This document shows positions 1-6,720 of a stretch of 8,310 bases of DNA, piece after piece. The position numbers and the translations under genes were made by a program. The DNA lies in contig DJFQ01000194.1 of assembly GCA_002432095.1 (NCBI GenBank), forward strand, positions 1,433 to 9,742. Direction: 5' to 3'. Origin of the DNA: Marinagarivorans sp. UBA5868 (GTDB lineage: Bacteria > Pseudomonadota > Gammaproteobacteria > Pseudomonadales > Cellvibrionaceae). The number at the start of each line of letters is the position of its first letter. The stretch's first letter is position 1. Under the pieces are notes generated by a model, which worked only from the letters and a program-made list of their open reading frames with translations, did no database searches and had not been told where the DNA came from.

Positions 1-930
1 CTCAACGCAAGCACGCTGTTGATATATGCCGCATGTCTTGGTTGCGGCAACAGCTTTGTGCAGTCTGCCCGGGAAAAACTCGTTGCCCAATTGGATTCTC
101 AGCGCTTACAGAAAAATATCTCTCTAGCAGGCGTTTGCCAGTACCTCGCCCAGGCCTTGGGCATAGCCCTGGCCAGTTTGACGGATACGCTCGGCGCTCA
201 GGTGATCGTTGGCTTGCAAGCGGCACTTTGTCTTCTGGCTCTGGCGAGCTATAGCCGACTGGCACCGCCGGCTCTACCGAGACATGTCACCAGCGACGCG
301 CTCGCTCCAGCAATTGGTGCAGCCCTTAAGCGTGTGTGGCAGCAGGTTGTATTGCGGCATCTCATTCTTCTGGTGGCATTTAACGGGCTGATGCATCTGG
401 GGATGTTTTTAGTCCTTCTGCCGGTGTTGGCGCGGGACTACATGGCATTCGGGTCGTTGGAATACGCGCTGTTACAACTGTGTTTTACCCTCGGCAGCGT
501 GCTGTCTTTCTGGGTTATTTTGCAGCGGCGCGAAGTGCGATATCCGGGGCAGGCGGTACTATTTTGCCTTTTGTATACCGGCATGATCGCGCTTGCGCTG
601 GCAGCGGGTCCCACCTTGTATGGACTGTTTGGTTTGATCTTTCTGTGGGGAACGGTGGCGGGGGCATCGGCCAATTTAAGCCGCTTGGTGTTGCAGTCAG
701 TGGTACCGGATCATTTCCGCGGTCGCACTATGGCGGTTTATCAATTGGCGTTGTTTGGCATGGCGCCGTTGGGCGCGTTATTGGCCGGTGGACTGGTGCA
801 GTGGCGGGGAATGGAGTTGACCTTTCAGGTGCTCGCGGGCAGCAGCTTCGGCTTGTTCGTGCTGTCACTGCTTTCTCGCCCGTTATGGGCGGTGCAGCCG
901 GCCGAGGGCGGCGCGTCGCTACCGGAATAA
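1..930 (+). CDS. MFS-family transporter (5' end cut by window edge)
   Basis: Open reading frame that is already open at base 1 and ends with TAA at 928-930, giving 309 visible residues; the true start lies outside the window. It is very hydrophobic, with about eight visible membrane segments separated by short loops, as expected for the last three quarters of a roughly 400-residue major facilitator. Near the C terminus, around visible residue 240, the loop RGRTMAVYQLALFG followed by PLGALLAGGL is the signature I associate with the MFS_3/EntS-like efflux branch, as is the early stretch NSFVQSAREKLVAQL. The substrate cannot be read from the sequence. A TTG at 19 could be mistaken for a start, but it falls inside a membrane segment. 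The gene converges on the RNA methyltransferase, and their ends overlap. Family assignment is firm; subfamily is inference. Confidence 0.85.
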   Translation, partial: LNASTLLIYAACLGCGNSFVQSAREKLVAQLDSQRLQKNISLAGVCQYLAQALGIALASLTDTLGAQVIVGLQAALCLLALASYSRLAPPALPRHVTSDALAPAIGAALKRVWQQVVLRHLILLVAFNGLMHLGMFLVLLPVLARDYMAFGSLEYALLQLCFTLGSVLSFWVILQRREVRYPGQAVLFCLLYTGMIALALAAGPTLYGLFGLIFLWGTVAGASANLSRLVLQSVVPDHFRGRTMAVYQLALFGMAPLGALLAGGLVQWRGMELTFQVLAGSSFGLFVLSLLSRPLWAVQPAEGGASLPE

Positions 931-1692
931 GCGGCGAAAAGCCAATAAACTGGCAGCCACACTCACATTCAGTGATTCCACCCCGTTGCACATGGGAATA
1001 CTCAGGCCATCGGTACAAACGGCACGAACCTCCGCAGAGAGCCCATTGGTTTCATTGCCCATCACAAAAATGCTGCGCGGTTTAGCCTTAAGAGTGGCCA
1101 GCGATTGAGCAGCACTTGCATCTAGCCCGTACACCGCTGCGCCGGTGCGCGCAAAACCGGCAAGCGTTTGCGCCAAATCCTGACATCGATAAATGCGAGC
1201 GCGAAACAGGGTTCCGGCACTTGCCTTGATCACCAATGCATCCAGGCGAGCGCAGCCTTTCTCCGGCAGCAGCAGCCCAGTCATGGGGGAGGCGCACACG
1301 GAGCGGATAATCATGCCGAGATTTTGCGGATTGGTGACGCCATCCAGCGCCATCAAGTCCAGCTCTTGCGGGCAATCGGCGAGCAGCTCTTCAGCATCCC
1401 CGAATCCTTCGCACTCAATATCCAATGCCACGCCTTGATCTTGCTTCGCATTTTTGGATATGCGCGACAACGCCTGTTTATCGTGATACTGCACATCGGC
1501 ACCGCGCTGACCTGCGAGCTGAATCATCTCGTCGATAATGCCTGCACTTTTATTACTGTCTGCCAAATGGAGTCGAAAGGGCCTCAACCGCGAATCTTGC
1601 AGGGCTTCAAGGACTGGCTTGCGACCAAAGATTGTGAGCATGCGTCCAAAGAAACGTTTTTTGGTTTGATAGGCGGGACGGTCTTGGGTCAT
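919..1692 (-). CDS. TrmH/SpoU-family RNA 2'-O-methyltransferase
   Basis: A 257-residue SPOUT-class methyltransferase that would transfer methyl from S-adenosylmethionine to a ribose 2'-OH of tRNA or rRNA. The N-terminal part (residues about 18-95, from MLTIFGRKPVLEAL to the KNAKQDQG stretch) looks like the SpoU substrate-binding domain. The catalytic knot carries the three family motifs: DGVTNPQNLGMIIRS (117-131, with the conserved Asn and Arg), FVMGNETNGLS (209-219) and IPMCNGVESLNVSVA (near 233-247). The target nucleotide cannot be told from sequence; RlmB-like or YfiF-like proteins are the nearest relatives I know. Start: ATG at 1692 is chosen because MTQDRPAYQTKKRFFG resembles homologs, but it has no clear ribosome binding site. 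GTG at 1737 or ATG at 1641 are alternatives. The last 12 bases overlap the convergent transporter gene. Confidence 0.9.
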   Translation of the reverse strand: MTQDRPAYQTKKRFFGRMLTIFGRKPVLEALQDSRLRPFRLHLADSNKSAGIIDEMIQLAGQRGADVQYHDKQALSRISKNAKQDQGVALDIECEGFGDAEELLADCPQELDLMALDGVTNPQNLGMIIRSVCASPMTGLLLPEKGCARLDALVIKASAGTLFRARIYRCQDLAQTLAGFARTGAAVYGLDASAAQSLATLKAKPRSIFVMGNETNGLSAEVRAVCTDGLSIPMCNGVESLNVSVAASLLAFRRLFR

Positions 1693-1787
1693 GGCAACAG
1701 AAGAGCAAAGCAAAAAAGGGCCGCCAGGATACACCACGCCTCAGTTACAAAACACAGCGCGGCTTTTACATATGCAGCTGGCGACAG

Positions 1788-2204
1788 CTAGGTATGGTGG
1801 AGATAACAATCCTCACTGGTTTCCAGTAACGCTTCCAGCACTCGGCTGCGCGAGATCAAACCGACCAAGCGCCCGTGCTGCACCACTGGGTAGTTTTTGG
1901 GTGGCGCGGTGGCCATTCTCTCGGCGACCGCAAATATCGAATCGTCTGGCGAAACCGTTTGCACACGATGATTCATCACCTTGGAAACCGGCATAGAGTC
2001 TTCGCAAAAGAATGCATCATTCAGCACTTCTTTTATGCAGTCCTGCTCGCTGACAAATCCCACTACATGGTTGGCGTCGTCGATTATGGGCGCACCGATA
2101 ATCTTTGCCGCCACCATGGCTTGCACCGCTTTGCGGATAGGCGTGTTCTGATGGATCGCGTGTGGATTGGTGTCCATAAAATCTCGAACCAGGATGGATG
2201 GCAT
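1788..2204 (-). CDS. Two-CBS-domain protein
   Basis: A 138-residue soluble protein made almost entirely of a CBS pair (Bateman module): CBS1 about residues 7-62 (VRDFMDTNPHAI ... GFVSEQDCIKEVL) and CBS2 about 76-130 (VMNHRVQTVSPDDSI ... LVGLISRSRVLEALL). Bateman modules bind adenine nucleotides or related ligands; no fused enzyme or channel domain is present, so it would be a free-standing sensor or a regulatory partner. The C-terminal tail SEDCYLHH is a conserved-looking feature of this small family as I remember it. The start at 2204 is preferred to ATG 2228 because GGGGAG sits six bases upstream and because the protein then begins MPSILVRDFM like its relatives. It is separated from pdxJ by 210 bases and probably has its own promoter. 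Its biological role is unknown. Confidence 0.88.
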   Translation of the reverse strand: MPSILVRDFMDTNPHAIHQNTPIRKAVQAMVAAKIIGAPIIDDANHVVGFVSEQDCIKEVLNDAFFCEDSMPVSKVMNHRVQTVSPDDSIFAVAERMATAPPKNYPVVQHGRLVGLISRSRVLEALLETSEDCYLHHT

Positions 2205-2210
2205 AACCTT

Positions 2211-2216
2211 CTCCCC
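2211..2216 (-). promoter_or_regulatory. Ribosome binding site of the CBS gene
   Basis: On the minus strand GGGGAG (followed by AAGG) lies six bases before ATG 2204. It decides the start in favour of MPSILVRDFM over the upstream ATG at 2228, which lacks such a site. Confidence 0.7.
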
Positions 2217-2296
2217 GCTGACTGACATTTTTGGGCGCGTTGCAGACAGGCATCGTTGAACGCGTTGGCGGTCTTGTCCGTGTGAGTGACTCTTTA

Positions 2297-2325
2297 ATTT
2301 TAGTGGCGGGAGGAGACAATAACAG
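2297..2325 (-). promoter_or_regulatory. Candidate sigma70-type promoter for the CBS gene
   Basis: Minus-strand CTGTTA (2320-2325) and TAAAAT (2297-2302) are separated by 17 bases. The -10 matches five of six consensus positions, the -35 only three. It lies in the 210-base gap between pdxJ and the CBS gene and would give a leader of about 85 bases. The gap also holds an 8-base palindrome CGATATCG (2339-2346) and two GTCGA copies just upstream, a possible operator. Position is sensible, but the call is weak. Confidence 0.3.
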
Positions 2326-2414
2326 GTCGAAACCAAGTCGATATCGGCACTAGAAAAAAGCGGCTTAGAGCGTGTTTTTATATAGCCGGAGCAAAGAAGC
2401 CCCCGGCGCGGCGT

Positions 2415-3179
2415 TCATATGGGGGATTGGCAAAGTGCCAGGTAGGCTTTTACGGTATTTGTCAGGCCGAGCCGAAGAGCGTCAACGGTGAGCGCGTGAC
2501 CGATGGATACTTCCTGCAAACCCGGCAACGTGCGGAATAACGTCATGTTATCGAGATTCAAATCGTGACCGGCATTGATGCCCAATCCTAATTCCAGAGC
2601 CAATTCCGCGGCTTCCACATATTGCCGGTAAAGCGCATTTAGGTCCGCCTTGTCTTGGCCGTAAGCTTCGGCGAACGGGCCGGTGTAAAGCTCGACCCGG
2701 TCTGCACCTAGCAATTTGGCCAGGCGTATCTGCTCCAGATCCGGGTCCATAAACAGGCTTACCCGAACCCCCCAATCCTGCAATTGACGAATGATGGGTT
2801 GTAGACGCCCGCCATCGTCGCGCAGATCAAAGCCGTGGTCTGACGTCAGCTGCTGATTGGCGTCCGGCACCAGGGTGCATTGGTGGGGCCGACTGCTCTC
2901 CACCAGCGCGAGCAAGCCGGGATAGCTGCCGAGATGGGGAGCAAAGGGATTACCCTCAATATTGAATTCCGCACCGGAGAACTCTCGCAGCAGCGCTGCT
3001 AGGGGCGCGATGTCATTGGCACGGATATGACGCTGATCCGGTCGCGGATGTACCGTGAGCCCATGGGCACCCGCTTCCAAACAGGCGCGGCCATGGGCAA
3101 CCACATCGGGGTAATTGCCCGCGCGGGAATTGCGAATCAGCGCGATTTTGTTCAGATTGACGGAAAGCGCAATGGTCAT
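2415..3179 (-). CDS. pdxJ: Pyridoxine 5'-phosphate synthase
   Basis: A 254-residue TIM-barrel enzyme that condenses 1-deoxy-D-xylulose 5-phosphate with 3-amino-2-oxopropyl phosphate to pyridoxine 5'-phosphate, the last step of the DXP-dependent vitamin B6 pathway; cytoplasmic. By alignment from memory with the E. coli enzyme, the catalytic and binding residues are present: Asn8, Arg19, His44/Arg46/His51 in TVHPRPDQRH, Glu75 in FNIEGNPF, Thr102 in CTLVPD, His205 in NAGHDLNLDN, and Gly-His 227-228 in SIGHAL. The substrate-contacting Asp-His pair of E. coli (11-12) is replaced by Asn10-Lys11, as in the NINKIA-type PdxJ variants I recall from Bacteroidetes and some gammaproteobacteria. It starts 15 bases after the cyclophilin stop, so it is probably co-transcribed with it. 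The ribosome binding site is weak. Confidence 0.95.
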   Translation of the reverse strand: MTIALSVNLNKIALIRNSRAGNYPDVVAHGRACLEAGAHGLTVHPRPDQRHIRANDIAPLAALLREFSGAEFNIEGNPFAPHLGSYPGLLALVESSRPHQCTLVPDANQQLTSDHGFDLRDDGGRLQPIIRQLQDWGVRVSLFMDPDLEQIRLAKLLGADRVELYTGPFAEAYGQDKADLNALYRQYVEAAELALELGLGINAGHDLNLDNMTLFRTLPGLQEVSIGHALTVDALRLGLTNTVKAYLALCQSPI

Positions 3180-3194
3180 GAGGCCGCTCGTGGA

Positions 3195-3890
3195 TTAGTT
3201 GGCGTTTGCCGGGGTGGCGCCGGCTTTCGGAGCGGCATCCGTTGGTGAAACGTTGCCCTTTTGCTGGCCTTCCGGGTGGTAACGATAGGCACGCATAATC
3301 ACGATGGGTGTATTAGGAGCATTCATGAAAACGCCGGTGTGGTTGCCCTGGGGTTGTTCCGCCATCGCGTCAATTACCTCAAGCCCCTCCACCAGTTTGC
3401 CGAAGACAGCGTAGCCGGGCTGGCCGGGACGGCCGTCCAGCTGGGGGTTGTCCTTAAGATTGATAAAAAATTGAGCGGTAGCGCTGTTGGGGTCGCCTGT
3501 GCGCGCCATGGACAGGGTGCCGCGCAGGTTCTGCAGACCGTTGTGAGATTCGTTGGCGATGGGCGCCTGGGTGGTTTTCTTTTGATATTCCTGATCGAAA
3601 CCGCCGCCCTGTACGACAAACCCCGGTACCACTCGGTGAAAGATCACGCCGTTGTAAAAGCCGCTGTCCACATAGTGCAGAAAATTCTCCACCGTTACCG
3701 GTGCCTTTTCCGGCGTCAGCGCGATTTTCAAATCTCCGAGCGTAGTTTGAAACACTACTTGCGGCGCAGATTCAGATTTGGTGGGTGTGTCGGTGGCCGC
3801 AGGTTGTGTGCCCGGTGCGGTTTCCGCGTGCGCAGTAAATATTCCCAGCGCCAACAGGCCCGCTCCAAACAAACGCAGTGATTTACCCAT
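3195..3890 (-). CDS. Periplasmic cyclophilin-type peptidyl-prolyl isomerase
   Basis: A 231-residue secreted cis-trans prolyl isomerase resembling PpiA. Residues 1-22 form a signal peptide (basic MGKSLR, a hydrophobic core, AHA before Glu23), so the mature protein should be periplasmic. A low-complexity Pro/Thr/Ala/Ser linker (24-44) leads into the cyclophilin fold (about 45-205), with the catalytic Arg86 in FHRVVPGFVVQGG, the QFFINLKDN motif at 140-148 and the YAVFGKLVEGLEV strand. The Trp of human cyclophilin A that binds cyclosporin is not conserved, as usual in bacteria. A 25-residue polar, Ala-rich tail follows the domain. The start at 3890 is chosen because the signal peptide then begins properly; in-frame ATG 3914 would add eight residues without a ribosome binding site. 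It lies 25 bases after the SH3 gene and 15 before pdxJ. Confidence 0.93.
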   Translation of the reverse strand: MGKSLRLFGAGLLALGIFTAHAETAPGTQPAATDTPTKSESAPQVVFQTTLGDLKIALTPEKAPVTVENFLHYVDSGFYNGVIFHRVVPGFVVQGGGFDQEYQKKTTQAPIANESHNGLQNLRGTLSMARTGDPNSATAQFFINLKDNPQLDGRPGQPGYAVFGKLVEGLEVIDAMAEQPQGNHTGVFMNAPNTPIVIMRAYRYHPEGQQKGNVSPTDAAPKAGATPANAN

Positions 3891-3915
3891 AAAATGCCCC
3901 GTGATTTTTTGCATG

Positions 3916-4587
3916 TCAGTTAGCCCAATCGGAATGACGTTTCTGGCGCACAAACGCTGGCAATATCAGCATTAGAAACATACCGAAAGCCACCAGCCCG
4001 GCGCCAAACATCCATTGGTTGATGGTGTTATTGGATTTCAGCCGGTCGTTTTCCGCTCGTACCGCATCAAATTCTGTCTGCACCAACTCGTGCTTTTCCA
4101 GCAGATCCTGATACCGCTGATTCAAATTAATGGTATCTGCGGAAAGAGCGCGTATTTTGCGCAATTCTTCCGCATATTGCTCGCTCTCTTTGGCTTGTTC
4201 ATTGGACGAGCGCGCCAAAACGTTATGTTCTGAGCGCAAATTTTTCAGTTCGGTTTCCAGGTCTTCGGCACGTTTACTTGTCGCTGCCAGTCGACTTTGC
4301 GCGGCTGTCAATTGCATGCGGGCAGGCTGCTCACGCAACAAATATTGGGTGGGAATCCAACCCTCCAGTCCGCCTTCGGTGCGGATATTTGCCCATTCGC
4401 CATCAGCGGATTCACTTAATAACGTCATCTGTGTGCCGCTGCGAATGCCTTGATGCACGATCCGATATTGCGCGCCGGCACCACTGCGTACGGGAACATA
4501 AAAAATATCGGACACGTAAACGGTCTGAGCGGCGGCGGTGGAGGCGAAGAGCCACAAAGCAGCCGACAAAAGAAAATAACGAATCAT
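3916..4587 (-). CDS. SH3b-domain, coiled-coil membrane protein (YgiM/TIGR04211-like)
   Basis: A 223-residue envelope protein with the same layout as E. coli YgiM. Order of parts: signal peptide 1-20 (cleavage likely after AAA, before QT); a bacterial SH3 domain about 22-85, with VPVRSGAGAQYRIV near its start and GWIPTQYL at its end; a long charged helix likely to form a coiled coil (about 92-187, rich in Glu, Lys, Arg, Leu); one C-terminal membrane segment about 193-213; and a short basic tail RQKRHSDW. The SH3 domain should therefore sit in the periplasm, held by the C-terminal anchor. SH3b domains often bind peptidoglycan or peptides, but no ligand is known to me for this family. An AGG lies nine bases before ATG 4587. 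It sits 42 bases after the yciI-like gene and is followed closely by the cyclophilin, suggesting one operon. Confidence 0.88.
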   Translation of the reverse strand: MIRYFLLSAALWLFASTAAAQTVYVSDIFYVPVRSGAGAQYRIVHQGIRSGTQMTLLSESADGEWANIRTEGGLEGWIPTQYLLREQPARMQLTAAQSRLAATSKRAEDLETELKNLRSEHNVLARSSNEQAKESEQYAEELRKIRALSADTINLNQRYQDLLEKHELVQTEFDAVRAENDRLKSNNTINQWMFGAGLVAFGMFLMLILPAFVRQKRHSDWAN

Positions 4588-4629
4588 GGAAATTACCTGG
4601 AGAAAATAAAAAAGCTCAAGCCTGAAAGT

Positions 4630-4929
4630 TTAAGGAAGCACCGGTTTAAAGGGTTTTACCGTGACTTTTTGATAAATCCCGGCGGCCACATAAGGATCGG
4701 CTTCAGCCCAAGCGCTGGCTTCGCTCAGCGATGCAAATTGAGCGATCACCAGACTGCCGGAAAAACCGGCTTCACCTGGATTCTCCGCATCTATGGCTGG
4801 ATGAGGCCCGGCAACCAACAGGCGATCTTCTTGCTTAAGAGCTTCGAGTCGCGCCAAATGCAGCGGGCGCACTTGTTGGCGCAGGGCCAGACTGTTGGGG
4901 ACGTCTTCGCTAATAACGGCGTAATACAT
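4630..4929 (-). CDS. yciI: YciI-like family protein
   Basis: A 99-residue protein of the YciI family (dimeric alpha-beta ferredoxin-like fold). The family's conserved His and Asp are present: His24 in VRPLHLARLEAL and Asp35 in QEDRLLVAGPHPAID. The GFSGSLVIAQF and WAEADPYVAAGIY stretches and the VKPFKPVLP tail are also typical; length matches the usual 95-100 residues. These residues form a putative active site, but the reaction is not established. The start is supported by AGAGGGA five bases before ATG 4929, just after a small hairpin. In many gammaproteobacteria yciI neighbours yciB (septation protein A) and the rnm-yciO-scpA group; here a different membrane protein lies upstream. It probably begins or continues the operon that runs on through the SH3 gene to pdxJ. 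Confidence 0.93.
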   Translation of the reverse strand: MYYAVISEDVPNSLALRQQVRPLHLARLEALKQEDRLLVAGPHPAIDAENPGEAGFSGSLVIAQFASLSEASAWAEADPYVAAGIYQKVTVKPFKPVLP

Positions 4930-4939
4930 AAAAATCCCT

Positions 4940-4957
4940 CTGTCCGTGCGTGGACAG
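4940..4957 (-). promoter_or_regulatory. Inverted repeat at the yciI ribosome binding site
   Basis: Minus-strand CTGTCC-ACGCAC-GGACAG is a perfect six-base-pair inverted repeat with a six-base loop. The last AG of the stem is the first AG of the AGAGGGA Shine-Dalgarno sequence (4935-4941). As RNA it could form a hairpin beside or partly over the ribosome binding site; as DNA it could be a small operator. Which one, if either, cannot be read from sequence. Confidence 0.4.
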
Positions 4958-4991
4958 CTGCGGCGAATGAAAGTACGTATAGAGCCTCTAA

Positions 4992-5768
4992 TCAGGGCTT
5001 AGGCTCGGGACCGATGATAATTTCCTCCCAGTGTAAATGGGTCAGGCGCGTAATGCTGCGAAAGAGGTAATAAAGCGCGCCCATAAACACAATCATCGAC
5101 GGGATGGTAATTACCGGAAAGCTCAGCGCGGTCATGGTGCCGAGCTCAGAATTGTATTGCTCCGTTCCGGGAGGGCTGACGAGCACGACTTTCGCCAAAA
5201 CATAATTAAGTGCGGAAGAGAGGAAAAATGAGGCGGCCAACATATAGGTAGCGTAGCTCAGCGATTTTTCGAAGGCGCTGACATTGTTGTATTGCTCAAG
5301 CGCCCGATGAACTTTATCCACCTGCATCACTTTTTCGTTGTAGAGAAAAGTGCGCACCAGCGGGTAGGGCGTATAAATGGAGAGTAAAGTTGCAAGGCCC
5401 AGCAGACCAGGAATCGTTGCCTCTTTAATGGCCATATATTCTGGAGGCAATTTCAGCAAACTTATGCCGCCAGTGAGCATGACGCTCACCAAGCCGATTG
5501 CAGAAAACAAATTGATTTTGCGGGTGCGCCAGTAATCGTATAAACCGTAGCCCAAAGGAAAAGCGAGGGCGGCAATCAATCCCCAGGTGGGTCCCAAGTA
5601 AGCTTCTTTACTGCCTTTGGTCAATATCAATGTGGGAATCACGATATTGAGCAGAATGTTCACCAGCATATTTTCTTTCTGCTGCGGCTTTTTATTGGTA
5701 GCCGTGTTGTCTGCAGCCATATTATTGGTTGAATTGCCGGTGGTGCCTGGAGCTTGCTTGGGTTCCAT
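4992..5768 (-). CDS. VC0807-family multi-spanning membrane protein
   Basis: A 258-residue inner-membrane protein of unknown function. I recognise the body as the VC0807 family, especially LGPTWGLIAALAFPLGYGLYD, the LTGGISLLKLPP stretch and AIKEATIPGLLGLA. About six membrane segments are visible: near 35-50, 60-78, 86-106, 116-132, 172-196 and 214-237. A short amphipathic loop (145-168) lies between segments four and five, and the C terminus is polar. The first 33 residues are hydrophilic and rich in Asn, Thr, Gln and Lys; the family's conserved part begins only at about residue 34 (MLVNILLN), so the start at 5768 could be too early, with ATG 5717 or 5669 as alternatives. No start has a strong ribosome binding site. 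It lies 62 bases before yciI and reads away from rnm across a divergent promoter region. Confidence 0.8.
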   Translation of the reverse strand: MEPKQAPGTTGNSTNNMAADNTATNKKPQQKENMLVNILLNIVIPTLILTKGSKEAYLGPTWGLIAALAFPLGYGLYDYWRTRKINLFSAIGLVSVMLTGGISLLKLPPEYMAIKEATIPGLLGLATLLSIYTPYPLVRTFLYNEKVMQVDKVHRALEQYNNVSAFEKSLSYATYMLAASFFLSSALNYVLAKVVLVSPPGTEQYNSELGTMTALSFPVITIPSMIVFMGALYYLFRSITRLTHLHWEEIIIGPEPKP

Positions 5769-5815
5769 TGAAAATCTCGGTCGGGATGTAACGAAAATCT
5801 GCGGTCTAGCAGGTT

Positions 5816-5845
5816 TCTATAGCGGTTTTTGCCGATTTCTATGCA
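5816..5845 (-). promoter_or_regulatory. Weak candidate promoter for the minus-strand operon
   Basis: Minus-strand TATAGA (5816-5821) resembles a -10 box; at 18 bases spacing the -35 position reads TGCATA, only three of six consensus matches. It overlaps the rnm promoter on the other strand, which would make the two directions compete. Some promoter must exist here for the VC0807-family gene, but this placement is uncertain. Confidence 0.25.
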
Positions 5846-5858
5846 GTAGGGCTAGAAT
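5829..5858 (+). promoter_or_regulatory. Sigma70-type promoter for rnm
   Basis: TTGCCG (5829-5834) and TAGAAT (5853-5858) are separated by 18 bases, with four and five of six consensus matches. Transcription would start near 5865, giving a leader of about 24 bases before the TTG start codon. It is the best promoter in the window. Confidence 0.6.
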
Positions 5859-5878
5859 GGCCGGCTCACCGGATCAGC

Positions 5879-5883
5879 AGAGG
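5879..5883 (+). promoter_or_regulatory. Ribosome binding site that fixes the rnm TTG start
   Basis: AGAGG lies five bases before TTG 5889. The codon opens IYDLHTHSNASDG, the correct N-terminal metal-binding motif of PHP proteins, and no ATG is available upstream in frame within the leader. Confidence 0.75.
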
Positions 5884-5888
5884 TTGCC

Positions 5889-6716
5889 TTGATATACGAT
5901 TTGCACACCCATAGCAATGCCTCGGACGGTATTTTGAGTCCAGTCGCACTGGTAATGCGAGCGAGGCAGCGCGGTGTCACGCATCTGGCGTTAACAGACC
6001 ACGATACCGTGCAGGGGTTGCAGAGCGCGCGTGAGCAAGCGGAGATCGAAGGTATCACGCTGATTAATGGGATTGAATTTTCCTGTCTGTGGGCGGGGCG
6101 GGGTATACATGTTGTCGGTCTCAATGTGGATGTGAGTTGCGCAGCGCTGTGCAATGCAATTACCACCCAATTGGAAGCGCGCGATGCGCGGGCCGAAGAA
6201 ATCGGCAGACGTTTGGAAAAAGCCGGAATCCCACAGGCCTTGGAAGGTGCGCGGCGCCTCGCGTGTGATGCGGTGTTAGGGCGACCGCACTTTGCTCGTT
6301 ATCTTGTGGAAAAAGGCTTTGTTAGCAACATCAATGCAGCTTTTAAACAGTATTTGGGAGCCGGTAAACCGGGAGACATCAAACATCGCTGGCCGGATAT
6401 TGCCAGCATGGTCGCCGCCATTCGCAGTGCTGGCGGTGTGCCGGTGATTGCGCACCCCGCCAAATACGAACTGACACGCACCAAGCTCCGCGAGCTGCTC
6501 GGCGAATTTAAGGAAGCGGGTGGTTTGGCGCTGGAAGTCGTCTCCGGTCAGCAGGCAAAAAATGAAACCGAAAACCTCGCTGCAATTGCCGCCCAGTTTG
6601 ACCTTTACGCCTCTTGCGGCAGTGATTTTCATGTGCCGGATCAGCCTTGGCAGGAACTCGGCAGCTTCACGCCATTGCCGCCGACCTGTCGTCCTGTCTG
6701 GCGGCTTTGGCATTAA
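5889..6716 (+). CDS. rnm: PHP-domain RNase AM / 3',5'-nucleotide bisphosphatase (YciV/TrpH type)
   Basis: A 275-residue PHP-family metal-dependent phosphoesterase. Relatives in E. coli (Rnm, formerly YciV or TrpH) act as 5'-3' exoribonuclease in rRNA 5'-end maturation and hydrolyse 3',5'-nucleotide bisphosphates. The metal ligands of the PHP trinuclear site are visible: His6 and His8 (DLHTHS), Asp13, Asp37-His38-Asp39 (LTDHDT), Glu63 (GIEFS), His74 (GIHVVGL), His134 (GRPHFARYLV), His189 (VIAHPAKYE), Asp246 and His248 (GSDFH). The C terminus ends in the LPPTCRPVW pattern typical of the family, so it is full length though slightly shorter than the roughly 290 residues of E. coli. It starts with TTG behind AGAGG. 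It is transcribed divergently from the VC0807-family gene and followed after 59 bases by yciO. Confidence 0.93.
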   Translation: MIYDLHTHSNASDGILSPVALVMRARQRGVTHLALTDHDTVQGLQSAREQAEIEGITLINGIEFSCLWAGRGIHVVGLNVDVSCAALCNAITTQLEARDARAEEIGRRLEKAGIPQALEGARRLACDAVLGRPHFARYLVEKGFVSNINAAFKQYLGAGKPGDIKHRWPDIASMVAAIRSAGGVPVIAHPAKYELTRTKLRELLGEFKEAGGLALEVVSGQQAKNETENLAAIAAQFDLYASCGSDFHVPDQPWQELGSFTPLPPTCRPVWRLWH

Positions 6717-6720
6717 CCAA

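Noticed and set aside
480..1085. Long plus-strand frame of 201 codons overlapping the transporter and methyltransferase genes
   Set aside because: It is out of frame with two well-supported genes, mixes unrelated composition and has no recognisable family; it is a shadow frame.
1168..1791. Plus-strand frame of 207 codons opposite the methyltransferase gene
   Set aside because: Antisense to clear SPOUT motifs and without a recognisable domain; long only because of GC content and codon bias.
2342..2414. Possible intrinsic terminator after pdxJ (CCGG stem near 2388-2407 on the minus strand, and the A/T-flanked GC stretch near 2355-2380)
   Set aside because: The CCGG stem contains a mismatch and a G-U pair and is followed by TATATAAAAA rather than a U tract; the second candidate pairs poorly beyond its A/T arms.
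3261..3881. Plus-strand frame of 206 codons opposite the cyclophilin gene
   Set aside because: Antisense to a complete cyclophilin with signal peptide; no domain or ribosome binding site supports it.
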